Shown here piece by piece: positions 1-6,423 of a stretch of 6,926 bases of DNA; position 1 is the stretch's first letter; every line of letters begins with the position of its first letter. This stretch comes from Bacteriovoracaceae bacterium (GTDB lineage: Bacteria; Bdellovibrionota; Bacteriovoracia; Bacteriovoracales; Bacteriovoracaceae). The stretch is from the NCBI GenBank assembly GCA_947440875.1, contig CANETG010000135.1, positions 1 to 6,926 on the forward strand, in the 5' to 3' direction. The position numbers and the translations under genes were made by a program. The notes under the pieces were generated by a model. The model did no database searches and was not told where the DNA came from. It was given only the letters and a program-made list of their open reading frames with translations.

Positions 1-1200
1 CCTGAGCGCGTGAAGTCTTCACCGAAGAACGAGAAGGCGCGTGAGCTCGAGTCAAAACTCGAGAAGGAAGATTTTGAGTCAGAGCTTAAGGCCGTGACTG
101 AGTCGGACGAGCCGAAGGTCAAGGAAGTAAAAGTTTCTTCGGATAAAGAGCTTCGCAAACCGTCTTCACTCATCACCGATGAAACCGAAGAAACAAATCC
201 CGATGCCATCAGCCCGAAAGTCTTTGATCCAGCGATGACCAAAGATGTTCAAAAGCTTATCGGCCCAGAGATGACTCAGACTAATCAGACTAATCAGACG
301 ACTCAGACTAATCAGACGACTCCTGTTGAGATGTCTGACGAAATGGTGATGAAGCTTGCTCAAGGTGAGCCAGTGACAGATGTTGATCTTTTAGTTGCTG
401 AACTTAAGACAGAACTTGAGGCGAAGGCACCAGGGCGAGTCCCTGCAATTGATTTCGCTGAAGCAGAGATTGATCCGGAACTTCTGAATATGGAAGATTT
501 CGTTGCTCAGAAAAATCTTATCAATAAGAAAGTACTTCCGCAGAATGTTTACGGCATGAATCCACAAGCAACAAAAATTGCCATGGAGAATGGTCTTAAG
601 AATACACAAGTTGTGAAAGATGCGGCGGCCAGTGCGAACCCAGAGTCAGTGTCTCAGCCGATGAACTCTCAGCAATTCATTCTGAACATGATGTCAGAAA
701 ATAAACCGACTGGTTCTCAAGAAGTTGCAGCACCGGTAAAAGTTTTCGACATGTCACACGTGAAGACTGATAGCCCTGACAAAATCATGTCGCAAATTAC
801 AGATTATATAGTTCAGGCCAAAGCCGCCAAAGAGCCAAGTGTGTCGATGCGCATGAACCACGAGCAACTCGGCATGATCGACATCACAGTTTCAAAAACT
901 GGGGCCGTAAATGCTGAGGCCATCGCGATCAACATCGGTACTCACTCGACGGACGGGAAGAACTTCTTCCAGCAGAACTCAAAAGATCTTTTCACGCATC
1001 TTTCGAACGCGGGACTCAACGTCGCCGATATGAAAGTAGAAACGTCTTCGCAAACAGCGAAGAATGACTTCGATATGAACGGCCAGAATCAGAAAGGCAG
1101 CTCGCAGGACAAGCAGTTCGGATCTGAGTCAAATCAGCGCCGTCAAGATTCCCAGAGACGTGAAGATCTTTGGAAACTTCTGAACAAAGAGGCGGCGTAA
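1..1200 (+). CDS. fliK: Flagellar hook-length control protein FliK, 5' end outside window
   Basis: FliK is the exported molecular ruler of the flagellar type III system: it measures the growing hook and its C-terminal domain signals FlhB to switch from hook to filament export. The frame is open through the left edge and the GTG at 10 has no Shine-Dalgarno sequence, so the true start lies upstream. Counting from that GTG, residues 1-260 are low-complexity, charged and rich in Gln, Thr, Ser and Met, as expected for the variable ruler region, and include a T/Q/N repeat at 89-104. Residues about 276-346 match the FliK C-terminal domain (Flg_hook), with MRMNHEQLGMIDITVSKTG, then NFFQQNSKDLFTHL and GLNVADMKVE. 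A polar Gln/Ser/Arg tail follows. The stop overlaps the flgD ATG by one base, and flgD and flgE lie next in line, which supports the call. The N-terminal region alone would not be recognisable. Confidence 0.88.
   Translation, partial: PERVKSSPKNEKARELESKLEKEDFESELKAVTESDEPKVKEVKVSSDKELRKPSSLITDETEETNPDAISPKVFDPAMTKDVQKLIGPEMTQTNQTNQTTQTNQTTPVEMSDEMVMKLAQGEPVTDVDLLVAELKTELEAKAPGRVPAIDFAEAEIDPELLNMEDFVAQKNLINKKVLPQNVYGMNPQATKIAMENGLKNTQVVKDAAASANPESVSQPMNSQQFILNMMSENKPTGSQEVAAPVKVFDMSHVKTDSPDKIMSQITDYIVQAKAAKEPSVSMRMNHEQLGMIDITVSKTGAVNAEAIAINIGTHSTDGKNFFQQNSKDLFTHLSNAGLNVADMKVETSSQTAKNDFDMNGQNQKGSSQDKQFGSESNQRRQDSQRREDLWKLLNKEAA
274..321 (+). repeat. In-frame short tandem repeat in fliK (Thr-Gln-Thr-Asn-Gln)
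   Basis: Codons ACT, CAG, AAT and ACG alternate to give TQTNQTNQTTQTNQTT. At DNA level an 18-base unit (ACTCAGACTAATCAGACG) occurs at 301-318 and nearly again just before it, with one extra ACTAATCAG copy. All units are multiples of three, so slippage would lengthen or shorten the protein without breaking the frame. It lies in the disordered ruler part of FliK, upstream of the conserved C-terminal domain. Confidence 0.85.
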
Positions 1201-2129
1201 TGCCTGAAATCGGAAGACCAGTCACGCCACAGGAACAGCGTTACCGTCAGGTTGAAATGGCCCCGCGCCAGCTCGGGGGTGGGAAGCAGAAATCAGATGC
1301 CCAGATGAAAGAAGAACTCATCAACAAAGCAACTGGCTACAAGCCAAAGACAAATGAAATATATAAGGAAGGTCCTCATAACCAAATGGGTAAGGACGAA
1401 TTCCTTAAGCTTCTCACGTATCAGCTTCAGCATCAGGATCCGATGAATCCGATGGATCAAGGCAAGATGACCGGAGAGCTCGCACAATTTTCTCAGCTCG
1501 AGCAGCTCGCAGAGCTCAATAAAAAATTCGATCAAGGGAATAAGACTCAAGGTCTTCAAGATAAATTTTATGCCGCTTCATTTGTCGGTAAAAAAATTGT
1601 TACTCATGGCTCATCACTCGAACTGAAAAATTCCGGTGACCCGGGAGATGTTCTTTTCAAACTCGACGGTGAAGCGATGAAAGTCATGGTGAGAATTCAC
1701 GATGAAAAAAACAATATCATCGGAGAAATCTGGAAAGACGGAATGTCAGAGGGTGGCCACCAAGTCACTTGGGATGGAGTTTCTCTTGATGGAACTCCTG
1801 CAGTGAAAGGCAAATACAGAGTCCAAGTGAAAGCCTGGGATCAAATGGGGCAAGAAGTTGGTGCACGGACTGAAGCGACTGGTGTTGTCTCATCCGTGAC
1901 TTTTGATGAAGGTGAACCAGTCCTTCTTGTGAACGGACAAAAAGTTTATCTTCGTGACGTGGCTAGTTTTCATACAGCAGAGACAAGCACACATGGAGCA
2001 GCGCGGGCATTAAATTCCGGCTTGTCGGGGCAGGGTGCTCCGATGGTAAAATCTTATAGTAACGAAACAAATGCGGTAACTCCACAGGCGATGAACGCTT
2101 ATAAAGAGAACGCAGGAATTTACGAATAA
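1200..2129 (+). CDS. flgD: Flagellar hook assembly (hook cap) protein FlgD
   Basis: FlgD is the exported scaffold at the tip of the growing hook; it is needed for FlgE subunits to polymerise and is absent from the finished flagellum. The conserved N-terminal block is at residues 64-110: GKDEFLKLLTYQLQHQDPMN followed by PMDQGK and ELAQFSQLEQL. Residues about 128-257 form the C-terminal Tudor/Ig-like part (FVGKKIV; KVMVRIHDEKNNIIGEIW; TWDGVSLDGTPAVKGKYRVQV; VLLVNGQKVYLRDV). I chose the ATG at 1200 because AAAGAGG (1186-1192) sits 7 nt upstream; an earlier in-frame ATG at 1170 would overlap fliK by 31 nt. At 309 residues it is longer than the usual 220-250, with about 60 extra residues before the conserved block and about 50 after the last beta-rich segment. 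Both 1-nt overlaps with its neighbours suggest coupled translation. Confidence 0.95.
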   Translation: MPEIGRPVTPQEQRYRQVEMAPRQLGGGKQKSDAQMKEELINKATGYKPKTNEIYKEGPHNQMGKDEFLKLLTYQLQHQDPMNPMDQGKMTGELAQFSQLEQLAELNKKFDQGNKTQGLQDKFYAASFVGKKIVTHGSSLELKNSGDPGDVLFKLDGEAMKVMVRIHDEKNNIIGEIWKDGMSEGGHQVTWDGVSLDGTPAVKGKYRVQVKAWDQMGQEVGARTEATGVVSSVTFDEGEPVLLVNGQKVYLRDVASFHTAETSTHGAARALNSGLSGQGAPMVKSYSNETNAVTPQAMNAYKENAGIYE

Positions 2130-2551
2130 TGAGTAAGGTTAATTCTTTCCTGATTCCCAACGTTGGCTCACTTCCTTCTGATGTTCAGAAAGCAGAGAAA
2201 GCCAATACTTTGGTCAAAGGTGAGAAGAGCGAATTTAAAGGCCTCATCGATAGAGAGTTATTGCAACCGCAGGTCTCAAAAAAAGATGTTGGTCCCGAAG
2301 TAAACGTTTCAGCTCACGCGATGAAAAGATTGCAGGAGAGAAATATAGAGCTTGATGGAAATGAGTACATGAAGCTTAAAGAAGCGATTAGTAAGCTACG
2401 TTCGAAGGGCGGCCACGATTCTCTCGTGATCACCAACAAAGCGGCTTATGTCGTTGATGTCGATAAAAACACAGTTGTGACAGCTGTCGACAAAAACAAC
2501 ATGAACGAGAACGTATTTACTAAAATCGATTCGACGTTATTCATGATGTAA
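2129..2551 (+). CDS. TIGR02530-type flagellar operon protein of unknown function
   Basis: This 140-residue protein has no signal peptide or membrane segment. The first 55 residues are polar and variable. The conserved core runs from about 58 to 140: SAHAMKRLQERNIEL (61-75), KGGHDSLVI (93-101), then beta-strand-like AAYVVDVDKNTVVTAVDK and the closing VFTKIDSTLFM (129-139). These match the family signature as I know it (S-HA-R---R-I-L near the start, KG--dSLV-, then V-nv-NtViTa and vfTnID). That family is described between flgD and flgE in Firmicutes, Geobacter and Bdellovibrio, exactly the position here. The molecular role is unknown; a cytoplasmic hook-assembly factor or chaperone is a guess. 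The ATG overlaps the flgD stop by 1 nt, with AGGAA 10 nt upstream. Confidence 0.85.
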   Translation: MSKVNSFLIPNVGSLPSDVQKAEKANTLVKGEKSEFKGLIDRELLQPQVSKKDVGPEVNVSAHAMKRLQERNIELDGNEYMKLKEAISKLRSKGGHDSLVITNKAAYVVDVDKNTVVTAVDKNNMNENVFTKIDSTLFMM

Positions 2552-2552
2552 A

Positions 2553-2574
2553 TCTCTGCTAGGAGTGGCAGAGA
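2553..2574 (+). other. Hairpin directly after the TIGR02530-type gene
   Basis: TCTCTGC (2553-2559) and GCAGAGA (2568-2574) are perfect inverted repeats around an 8-nt loop; a T-G pair could add one more step. It starts one base after the stop codon. No U-run follows (next bases AGCATTTATATTAATTG), so it is a poor intrinsic terminator. It may be an mRNA stability or processing element that gives flgE a different transcript level from the genes before it. Role inferred. Confidence 0.45.
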
Positions 2575-2649
2575 AGCATTTATATTAATTGGGTTGAGGT
2601 GGCTGGTCCTTCTTGGAAGCCATGGATAAGAGCCTGTAGTGCTCGCATC

Positions 2650-2671
2650 CCCTCGCCGGTGTCTAGGAGGG
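2650..2671 (+). promoter_or_regulatory. flgE Shine-Dalgarno, possibly masked by an upstream CCCTC
   Basis: TAGGAGGG (2664-2671) lies 7 nt before the ATG at 2678 and is the strongest ribosome site in the window; it fixes the FlgE start over the in-frame GTG at 2639. CCCTC at 2650-2654 can pair with GAGGG at 2667-2671 across a 12-nt loop, which would hide the ribosome site. The ribosome site itself is well supported (about 0.9); the masking hairpin is only 5 bp and is inference. Confidence 0.55.
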
Positions 2672-2677
2672 ACTGTT

Positions 2678-3958
2678 ATGAGTATTCTTTCGTCTTTTAA
2701 CATTGGAGTTTCTGGTCTTCACGCTGCTGGTTCCAGCATGGGTGTGATCGGGGACAACATCGCCAACGCAGGAACACACGGATTTAAATCATCGCGTGCT
2801 GAGTTCCAAGACATGATCGCGCAATCACTCAAAGGTATCGACGGCGGTGACCAGATGGGATCAGGGACAAAACTTGCTCACATTACGTCACAGTTCACTC
2901 AAGGTGCTGTCACAAGAACAAACAACATTACTGACCTCGCTATTAACGGAAATGGATTCTTCCAAATTCAGGCGCCTTTCGGAAAAGGATTCACCCGTGA
3001 TGGTGCGTTCCACTTCGATAAAGAAGGCTATATGGTCAACGGAGACGGTTACAAAGTAGAGGGTTTCCAGACTGACGAGAAAGGTGCCATCACAAATAAA
3101 ATGGGACCAATCAAACTCGGGAATACAAATATACCGGCGGTTGCGACGAAAGAAGTTAAGATGAATCTCAACCTCGACTCTCGTGACAACGCAAAAGTCT
3201 TTGATCCAAAGAATCCAGACAAAACTTCGAACTATAATACATCGGTTACTGTCTACGATTCAGTGGGGACGGCCCGTCTCGTAACAACTTACTTCAATAA
3301 GCAAATCGACGGAACCTGGCAGTATCACGCGATGGTTGACGGAGCTGAAGCAGCTGCTGGTAAGCCAGGTGAAATGGTTGAGATGGCAAACGGAACTCTC
3401 AAGTTCGATCAGAAGGGTATTCTCCAGGAAGAGACTCAAGGTCTCAATAGCTTTAACTTCAATAAAGGGGCGATCGCCAATCAACAGATCGGATTCAACT
3501 TCGGTGAATCAGTGAAAGAAGGCGGAACTGGTCTCGATGCTGCGACTCAGTTCGGATCAAAGTCTTCAGTGAACCGTCACTCGCAAGACGGATCTTCTGC
3601 AGCGACTCTCGCTTCCATGTCATTCAATGATCAAGGTATTCTCACTGCGGTTTATGACAATGGTGCCTCTGTTGATCTTGGTCAAGTTGCGATTGCGAAG
3701 TTCGAAAATAACGAAGGTCTCTTCAAAACAGGGAAGAACCTCTTTAAAGAAACTCGTAAATCAGGTCAAGCAGCGGTTGGGAAACCGGGAGCTGATGGTC
3801 GCGGGGATGTTCTTTCGAAGTCCATCGAACAGTCGAACGTAGATATTGCCAATGAGTTCGTGAATCTCATGGGCGCTCAAAGAAATTTCCAGGCCAACAC
3901 AAGAACGATCACAACAGCTGACCAGATGTTGCAAGAAGTTCTGAACATCAAGCGCTAA
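2678..3958 (+). CDS. flgE: Flagellar hook protein FlgE
   Basis: FlgE is the hook subunit, exported through the flagellar type III apparatus and assembled under the FlgD cap into the universal joint between rod and filament. The 426-residue product has the expected parts. The N-terminal rod/hook helix contains the signature NIANAGTHGFKSSRAEF (27-43). The FlgE/F/G-like segment includes GSGTKLAHI and TDLAINGNGFFQI (85-97). A FlaE-like outer domain covers about 160-330 (YNTSVTVYDSVGTARLVTTY, then W214). The C-terminal helix QSNVDIANEFVNLMGAQRNF (385-404) runs on to TITTADQMLQEVLNIKR. The length is typical for a hook protein and fits FlgE better than FlgF or FlgG (about 250-265). The ATG was chosen on the TAGGAGGG 7 nt upstream and because the conserved family start MSILSSFNIGVSGL begins there. 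A strong terminator follows. Confidence 0.96.
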   Translation: MSILSSFNIGVSGLHAAGSSMGVIGDNIANAGTHGFKSSRAEFQDMIAQSLKGIDGGDQMGSGTKLAHITSQFTQGAVTRTNNITDLAINGNGFFQIQAPFGKGFTRDGAFHFDKEGYMVNGDGYKVEGFQTDEKGAITNKMGPIKLGNTNIPAVATKEVKMNLNLDSRDNAKVFDPKNPDKTSNYNTSVTVYDSVGTARLVTTYFNKQIDGTWQYHAMVDGAEAAAGKPGEMVEMANGTLKFDQKGILQEETQGLNSFNFNKGAIANQQIGFNFGESVKEGGTGLDAATQFGSKSSVNRHSQDGSSAATLASMSFNDQGILTAVYDNGASVDLGQVAIAKFENNEGLFKTGKNLFKETRKSGQAAVGKPGADGRGDVLSKSIEQSNVDIANEFVNLMGAQRNFQANTRTITTADQMLQEVLNIKR

Positions 3959-4002
3959 TAGCTCTTGATCCTCTCTAGACGATTTTAAATAATACTCCAG
4001 TG

Positions 4003-4036
4003 GGGGACACCGAAAGGTGTCCTCTATTTTTATTTT
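4003..4036 (+). terminator. Intrinsic terminator of the flagellar operon
   Basis: GGACACC (4005-4011), a GAAA tetraloop (4012-4015) and GGTGTCC (4016-4022) form a perfect 7-bp stem, which a G-U and a G-C pair extend to 9 bp (4003-4024). A T-rich run (TATTTTTATTTT) follows on the plus strand. It lies 44 nt after the flgE stop. The T-run overlaps the last codons of the convergent EEP gene, whose stop is at 4030-4032. On the minus strand no T-run directly follows the stem, so it is probably a weak terminator in that direction. Confidence 0.9.
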
Positions 4037-4989
4037 GTGACAATCACGGCCATTACTCCGTAGTGATCAGAGAGATGAACAAGTCCGTCTTCATCGTCGC
4101 GTTTCCCACAGTTCATTTTGACTTTTTTATCAAACACAATTTCATGCCGGGAGACGATCGTGGCCTTCGGAATGAAGATATGATCGAGAGTGGAGTCCTT
4201 CATGTCCCAACCTGCGTAGCCATTTTTATAAGTGTTTACAAGACGGAGAATGAGAGGTGGGATTTTCACCAGCATATTATTTGTTTCATCCCAAGTTACG
4301 CCGACAGATTCCAGAAGGCGCATTTCTTGGTTCCACATTGGAAGCATCATCCCGTCATTCCAGATTAAATCTACGGCATCGAAGTTGACTACCTTGTAGG
4401 CCATGTCCGGCCCAGCATTAAAATCTCCACCGACCACAAAATAATCTGTTCTTGGTTTGAGGGTTTCTACTGCCTGTGCGACTTCCTGAAAATGCGTTCT
4501 TTGTTCATCACTAAATCCCATTTTATCACTGTAGGTCGTATGGACATTCATCACTCCTATGGACTTATTATTAGTGAGTGAGAGTCGGGCGTAAATGATT
4601 CCCTTCTTAGCGTATTTATCACGCGAAAAAGGGATCGTTTGAATTTCAATTGGCCTAAGGTTAGTGATGATCAGCTGACCCGTATCTTTCACATTTTGAT
4701 AATCAGTGGGATAGATCGTGAACGATTGCTTGAGGGCCTCAGACTTTAGCGCCTCGAACGATTTTTTGGTCCATGACTCTTGAATCAAGAGAATAAAATC
4801 TTTACTGGTGTAAATGGGAGAGGCCGGATCTTTAAAGATGGCATCGACTTGCAGCGAAGCTCTTCTACTCGTGCACGCAACGAGATCGAGTCCGTTCTTT
4901 TTTAGTTGTGCCATATTGTAAGTAACAACAGCAACATCCGCGAGAACACTGGTCGAAAGAAATAAGAAAAGAAAAGTGAGAATTCTCAC
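4030..4989 (-). CDS. Secreted endonuclease/exonuclease/phosphatase (EEP) family protein
   Basis: This is a metal-dependent phosphoesterase of the DNase I / exonuclease III / sphingomyelinase superfamily; the substrate (DNA, RNA, phospholipid or inositol phosphate) cannot be read from the sequence. A signal peptide (residues 1-17, ending SVLA before Asp18) predicts export. All usual active-site motifs are present in order: VVTYNMA (Asn25), LLIQES (Glu71), GVMNVHTTY (His150), GGDFNAGP (Asp189, Asn191), STLDHIF (Asp269, His270) and LSDHYGV (Asp308, His309). It therefore looks catalytically intact. Cys39 and Cys294 could form a disulfide in the periplasm or outside. The start is GTG, overlapping the protease stop as GTGA, and no Shine-Dalgarno sequence is visible (the bases before it read CCGAAATATTTATCC), so translation probably depends on coupling. 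It is the last gene of a three-gene set for exported proteins. Confidence 0.88.
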   Translation of the reverse strand: MRILTFLFLFLSTSVLADVAVVTYNMAQLKKNGLDLVACTSRRASLQVDAIFKDPASPIYTSKDFILLIQESWTKKSFEALKSEALKQSFTIYPTDYQNVKDTGQLIITNLRPIEIQTIPFSRDKYAKKGIIYARLSLTNNKSIGVMNVHTTYSDKMGFSDEQRTHFQEVAQAVETLKPRTDYFVVGGDFNAGPDMAYKVVNFDAVDLIWNDGMMLPMWNQEMRLLESVGVTWDETNNMLVKIPPLILRLVNTYKNGYAGWDMKDSTLDHIFIPKATIVSRHEIVFDKKVKMNCGKRDDEDGLVHLSDHYGVMAVIVTK

Positions 4990-5648
4990 GGATAAATATT
5001 TCGGAGGAGACTTACGTCTCCGGCGCTTAACTTTTTTAGTTGAATCGAGCAGTAGCTCATGATGGAGCTTGGGTCAAAATCTCTGTATTCGAGTCTTGTG
5101 GAAAAAAATCTTTGGTAGTGCGAGCAACTCTTGTCGTCTCTCGGGATGTCAGGATGGTTGTGCTCATGGGCAAGTCCTGCGACATGACCGAATTCGTGAA
5201 TGACGATGCCTTTGTTCATTCCGGTTTTACTGATGGCAATAATAGATCTCGCGTTCGGGAAACCTTTAACCTCGCCGTCATAACGCGGACCGAGTTCCCC
5301 AGCGACTCCGTCGAGTCCGCCGTGAAAAAATCTTTTGATCCTGCTGTTACTGTTATAAAAAAGAATGACGTCAGCATTGGGCGAATTCTGACAATCTTTC
5401 CAACCGGTAAAATAAATACCTGTTCTTTCAGAGGTGAATTCTTGGCCAACCCAAAGTTGTAAGTTATTTTTCTGAACTCTATTCCAGTTTTTAATTTTAA
5501 GTTCGAATCCGCTTTCCGTTCGAGGTTCTTTCTCTTCGCCCGCAAAACAGACACGGATATCTTTTTTGTCCCAGAGATTGTCGCTATAGATCCCTGCTCC
5601 AGCGATTGTGGAAAATTGAAGGATGAGACAAATGAGGGCAAGTTTCAA
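4986..5648 (-). CDS. Secreted metzincin zinc metalloprotease, astacin-like
   Basis: This is a zinc endopeptidase. From the TTG at 5648 the product has 220 residues. A signal peptide MKLALICLILQFSTIAGA (1-18) comes first. The zinc site HEFGHVAGLAHE (151-162) gives three His ligands (151, 155, 161) and catalytic Glu152, and the Glu after the third His is the astacin mark. The Met-turn SIMSYCS has Met197 and Tyr199, the latter in the place of the astacin fifth ligand. The mature chain has four Cys (35, 86, 175, 200), enough for two disulfides. The mature form is about 200 residues, roughly one catalytic domain with no obvious propeptide and no adhesion domain. TTG is preferred because CAGGAGT lies 5 nt upstream and the signal peptide then starts properly; GTG at 5720 and ATG at 5687 lack a well-spaced ribosome site. 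It follows the lipoprotein gene after 58 nt and overlaps the EEP gene by 4 nt. Confidence 0.88.
   Translation of the reverse strand: MKLALICLILQFSTIAGAGIYSDNLWDKKDIRVCFAGEEKEPRTESGFELKIKNWNRVQKNNLQLWVGQEFTSERTGIYFTGWKDCQNSPNADVILFYNSNSRIKRFFHGGLDGVAGELGPRYDGEVKGFPNARSIIAISKTGMNKGIVIHEFGHVAGLAHEHNHPDIPRDDKSCSHYQRFFSTRLEYRDFDPSSIMSYCSIQLKKLSAGDVSLLRNIYP
5006..5021 (-). other. Hairpin inside the protease 3' end, before the EEP start
   Basis: GGAGAC and GTCTCC form a perfect 6-bp inverted repeat around four bases that read GTAA (a GNRA-type loop) on the minus strand. It lies 16 nt upstream of the GTG of the EEP gene, within protease codons near the C-terminus. As the EEP gene lacks a ribosome site, the hairpin might act in coupled translation, but it could also be chance. 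Confidence 0.35.
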
Positions 5649-5653
5649 TGACG

Positions 5654-5660
5654 ACTCCTG
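5654..5660 (-). promoter_or_regulatory. Shine-Dalgarno that fixes a TTG start for the metalloprotease
   Basis: On the minus strand CAGGAGT is followed by CGTCA and then TTG AAA CTT GCC. The spacing is ideal and the TTG opens a textbook signal peptide. The longer readings would place 13-24 extra residues, including several charged ones, before the hydrophobic core. Confidence 0.75.
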
Positions 5661-5706
5661 ATCGTAAGAGTTTAAGAGAAGTGGCATGAGATGGGATGAC
5701 TTTCTC

Positions 5707-6423
5707 CTAGCGAAGGGCACCTGTGCGGTGGTTGAATTTCACTTCGCACTTGTAGCTATCATTATCCACAAGCTCCTCCGTCACGGTACGGATGCAAGTG
5801 ATCCCTTGACCCGATCTCTTGCTCTTATTAGTGCTACCCTTCCCACTCATGGAAATCTCAGGTAACGCCATGACTGAATAGAGAGCTTTGGCGTCCATTC
5901 CGCTGACAAAGATTTTACCGGCCGTTCTAAAAAACTGGAGCTCGAGGTTATCGCCTCTATAAGTGAGGAAAAGTCTTTTTGCTTTAGCAGGTTCAGAAAC
6001 TTTGACGTTTTCTTTCACGTCCCCATTTCTGTAGTCGATGTAGACCCAGCACGCATCCTGTCGGCACATGACGTGTTTTCCGACTTTCGATTCGAGTTCA
6101 CTCTTCACATTCTCAGACTGGATCATTATCGTAGAGAGCGCCATATGCTTATGGAGTTTTTCGGCGTCTTTTCCTTTGACCCGGATGAGACCCATATAAG
6201 AAGGGGAGTTATAATTCAAAACGACATTGGTACCGTTGTAAGTTCTTTCTAATTCGAACGGACCGTCAGTCTGTTGCTGTTGGTCACCGGTGTCCAGAGG
6301 ATCAATAATTTCTTCGACTGGTTTTTCAGTGAAAGGATTCGGTGCGGTCGATTTAATTTTTGAACCGCCGGAGTCTTTGCTACAGGCAACGAGAATAAGA
6401 AGCGTGAGAATCGTCAGTTTCAT
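5707..6423 (-). CDS. Lipoprotein with two copies of one repeat domain, function unknown
   Basis: I do not recognise the family. The 238-residue protein begins MKLTILTLLILVACSKD: a lipoprotein signal with lipobox LVAC and acylated Cys14. No Asp follows the Cys directly (Ser15), so outer-membrane delivery is plausible. A Pro/Gln-rich linker (20-57) follows. The rest is an internal duplication, about 64-136 and about 157-237. GLIRVKGKDAEKLHKHMAL (78-96) pairs with GKIFVSGMDAKALYSVMAL (169-187); both are preceded by beta-strand-like segments (NVVLNY, NLELQF). Both copies then have a Lys/Ser-rich stretch and a Cys pair (120/125 and 210/226), and end on a similar turn, YRNGDV and NHRTGAL. The ATG at 6423 has GGAG 6 nt upstream. 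It is the first gene of the minus-strand set, just after a terminator, so a promoter for the set should lie in 6424-6517. Confidence 0.85.
   Translation of the reverse strand: MKLTILTLLILVACSKDSGGSKIKSTAPNPFTEKPVEEIIDPLDTGDQQQQTDGPFELERTYNGTNVVLNYNSPSYMGLIRVKGKDAEKLHKHMALSTIMIQSENVKSELESKVGKHVMCRQDACWVYIDYRNGDVKENVKVSEPAKAKRLFLTYRGDNLELQFFRTAGKIFVSGMDAKALYSVMALPEISMSGKGSTNKSKRSGQGITCIRTVTEELVDNDSYKCEVKFNHRTGALR

Noticed and set aside
218..232. 15-base match (AAAGTCTTTGATCCA) between fliK and flgE near 3195
   Set aside because: Both encode KVFDP in different contexts with no flanking similarity, so it is most likely shared codon use and chance.
1170..1199. Earlier ATG start for FlgD
   Set aside because: It would overlap fliK by 31 nt, while the ATG at 1200 has AAAGAGG at 7 nt spacing and the same TAATG junction as the next gene pair.
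2566..2616. Possible sigma-54 promoter before flgE (TGGCA and TGGCT followed by GC or TTGG)
   Set aside because: The GG and GC elements are not at the required 12-nt offset in either candidate. No sigma-28-like TAAA/GCCGATAA pair at proper spacing was found either.
4000..4368. 122-residue open frame on the plus strand
   Set aside because: It lies wholly inside the EEP gene, whose catalytic motifs are intact on the minus strand, and it runs through the terminator hairpin. It is a shadow frame.
5040..5462. 140-residue open frame on the plus strand, and a 141-residue minus-strand frame at 5216-5641
   Set aside because: Both overlap the metalloprotease, which carries the zinc site, Met-turn and signal peptide. 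Neither shows a recognisable domain.
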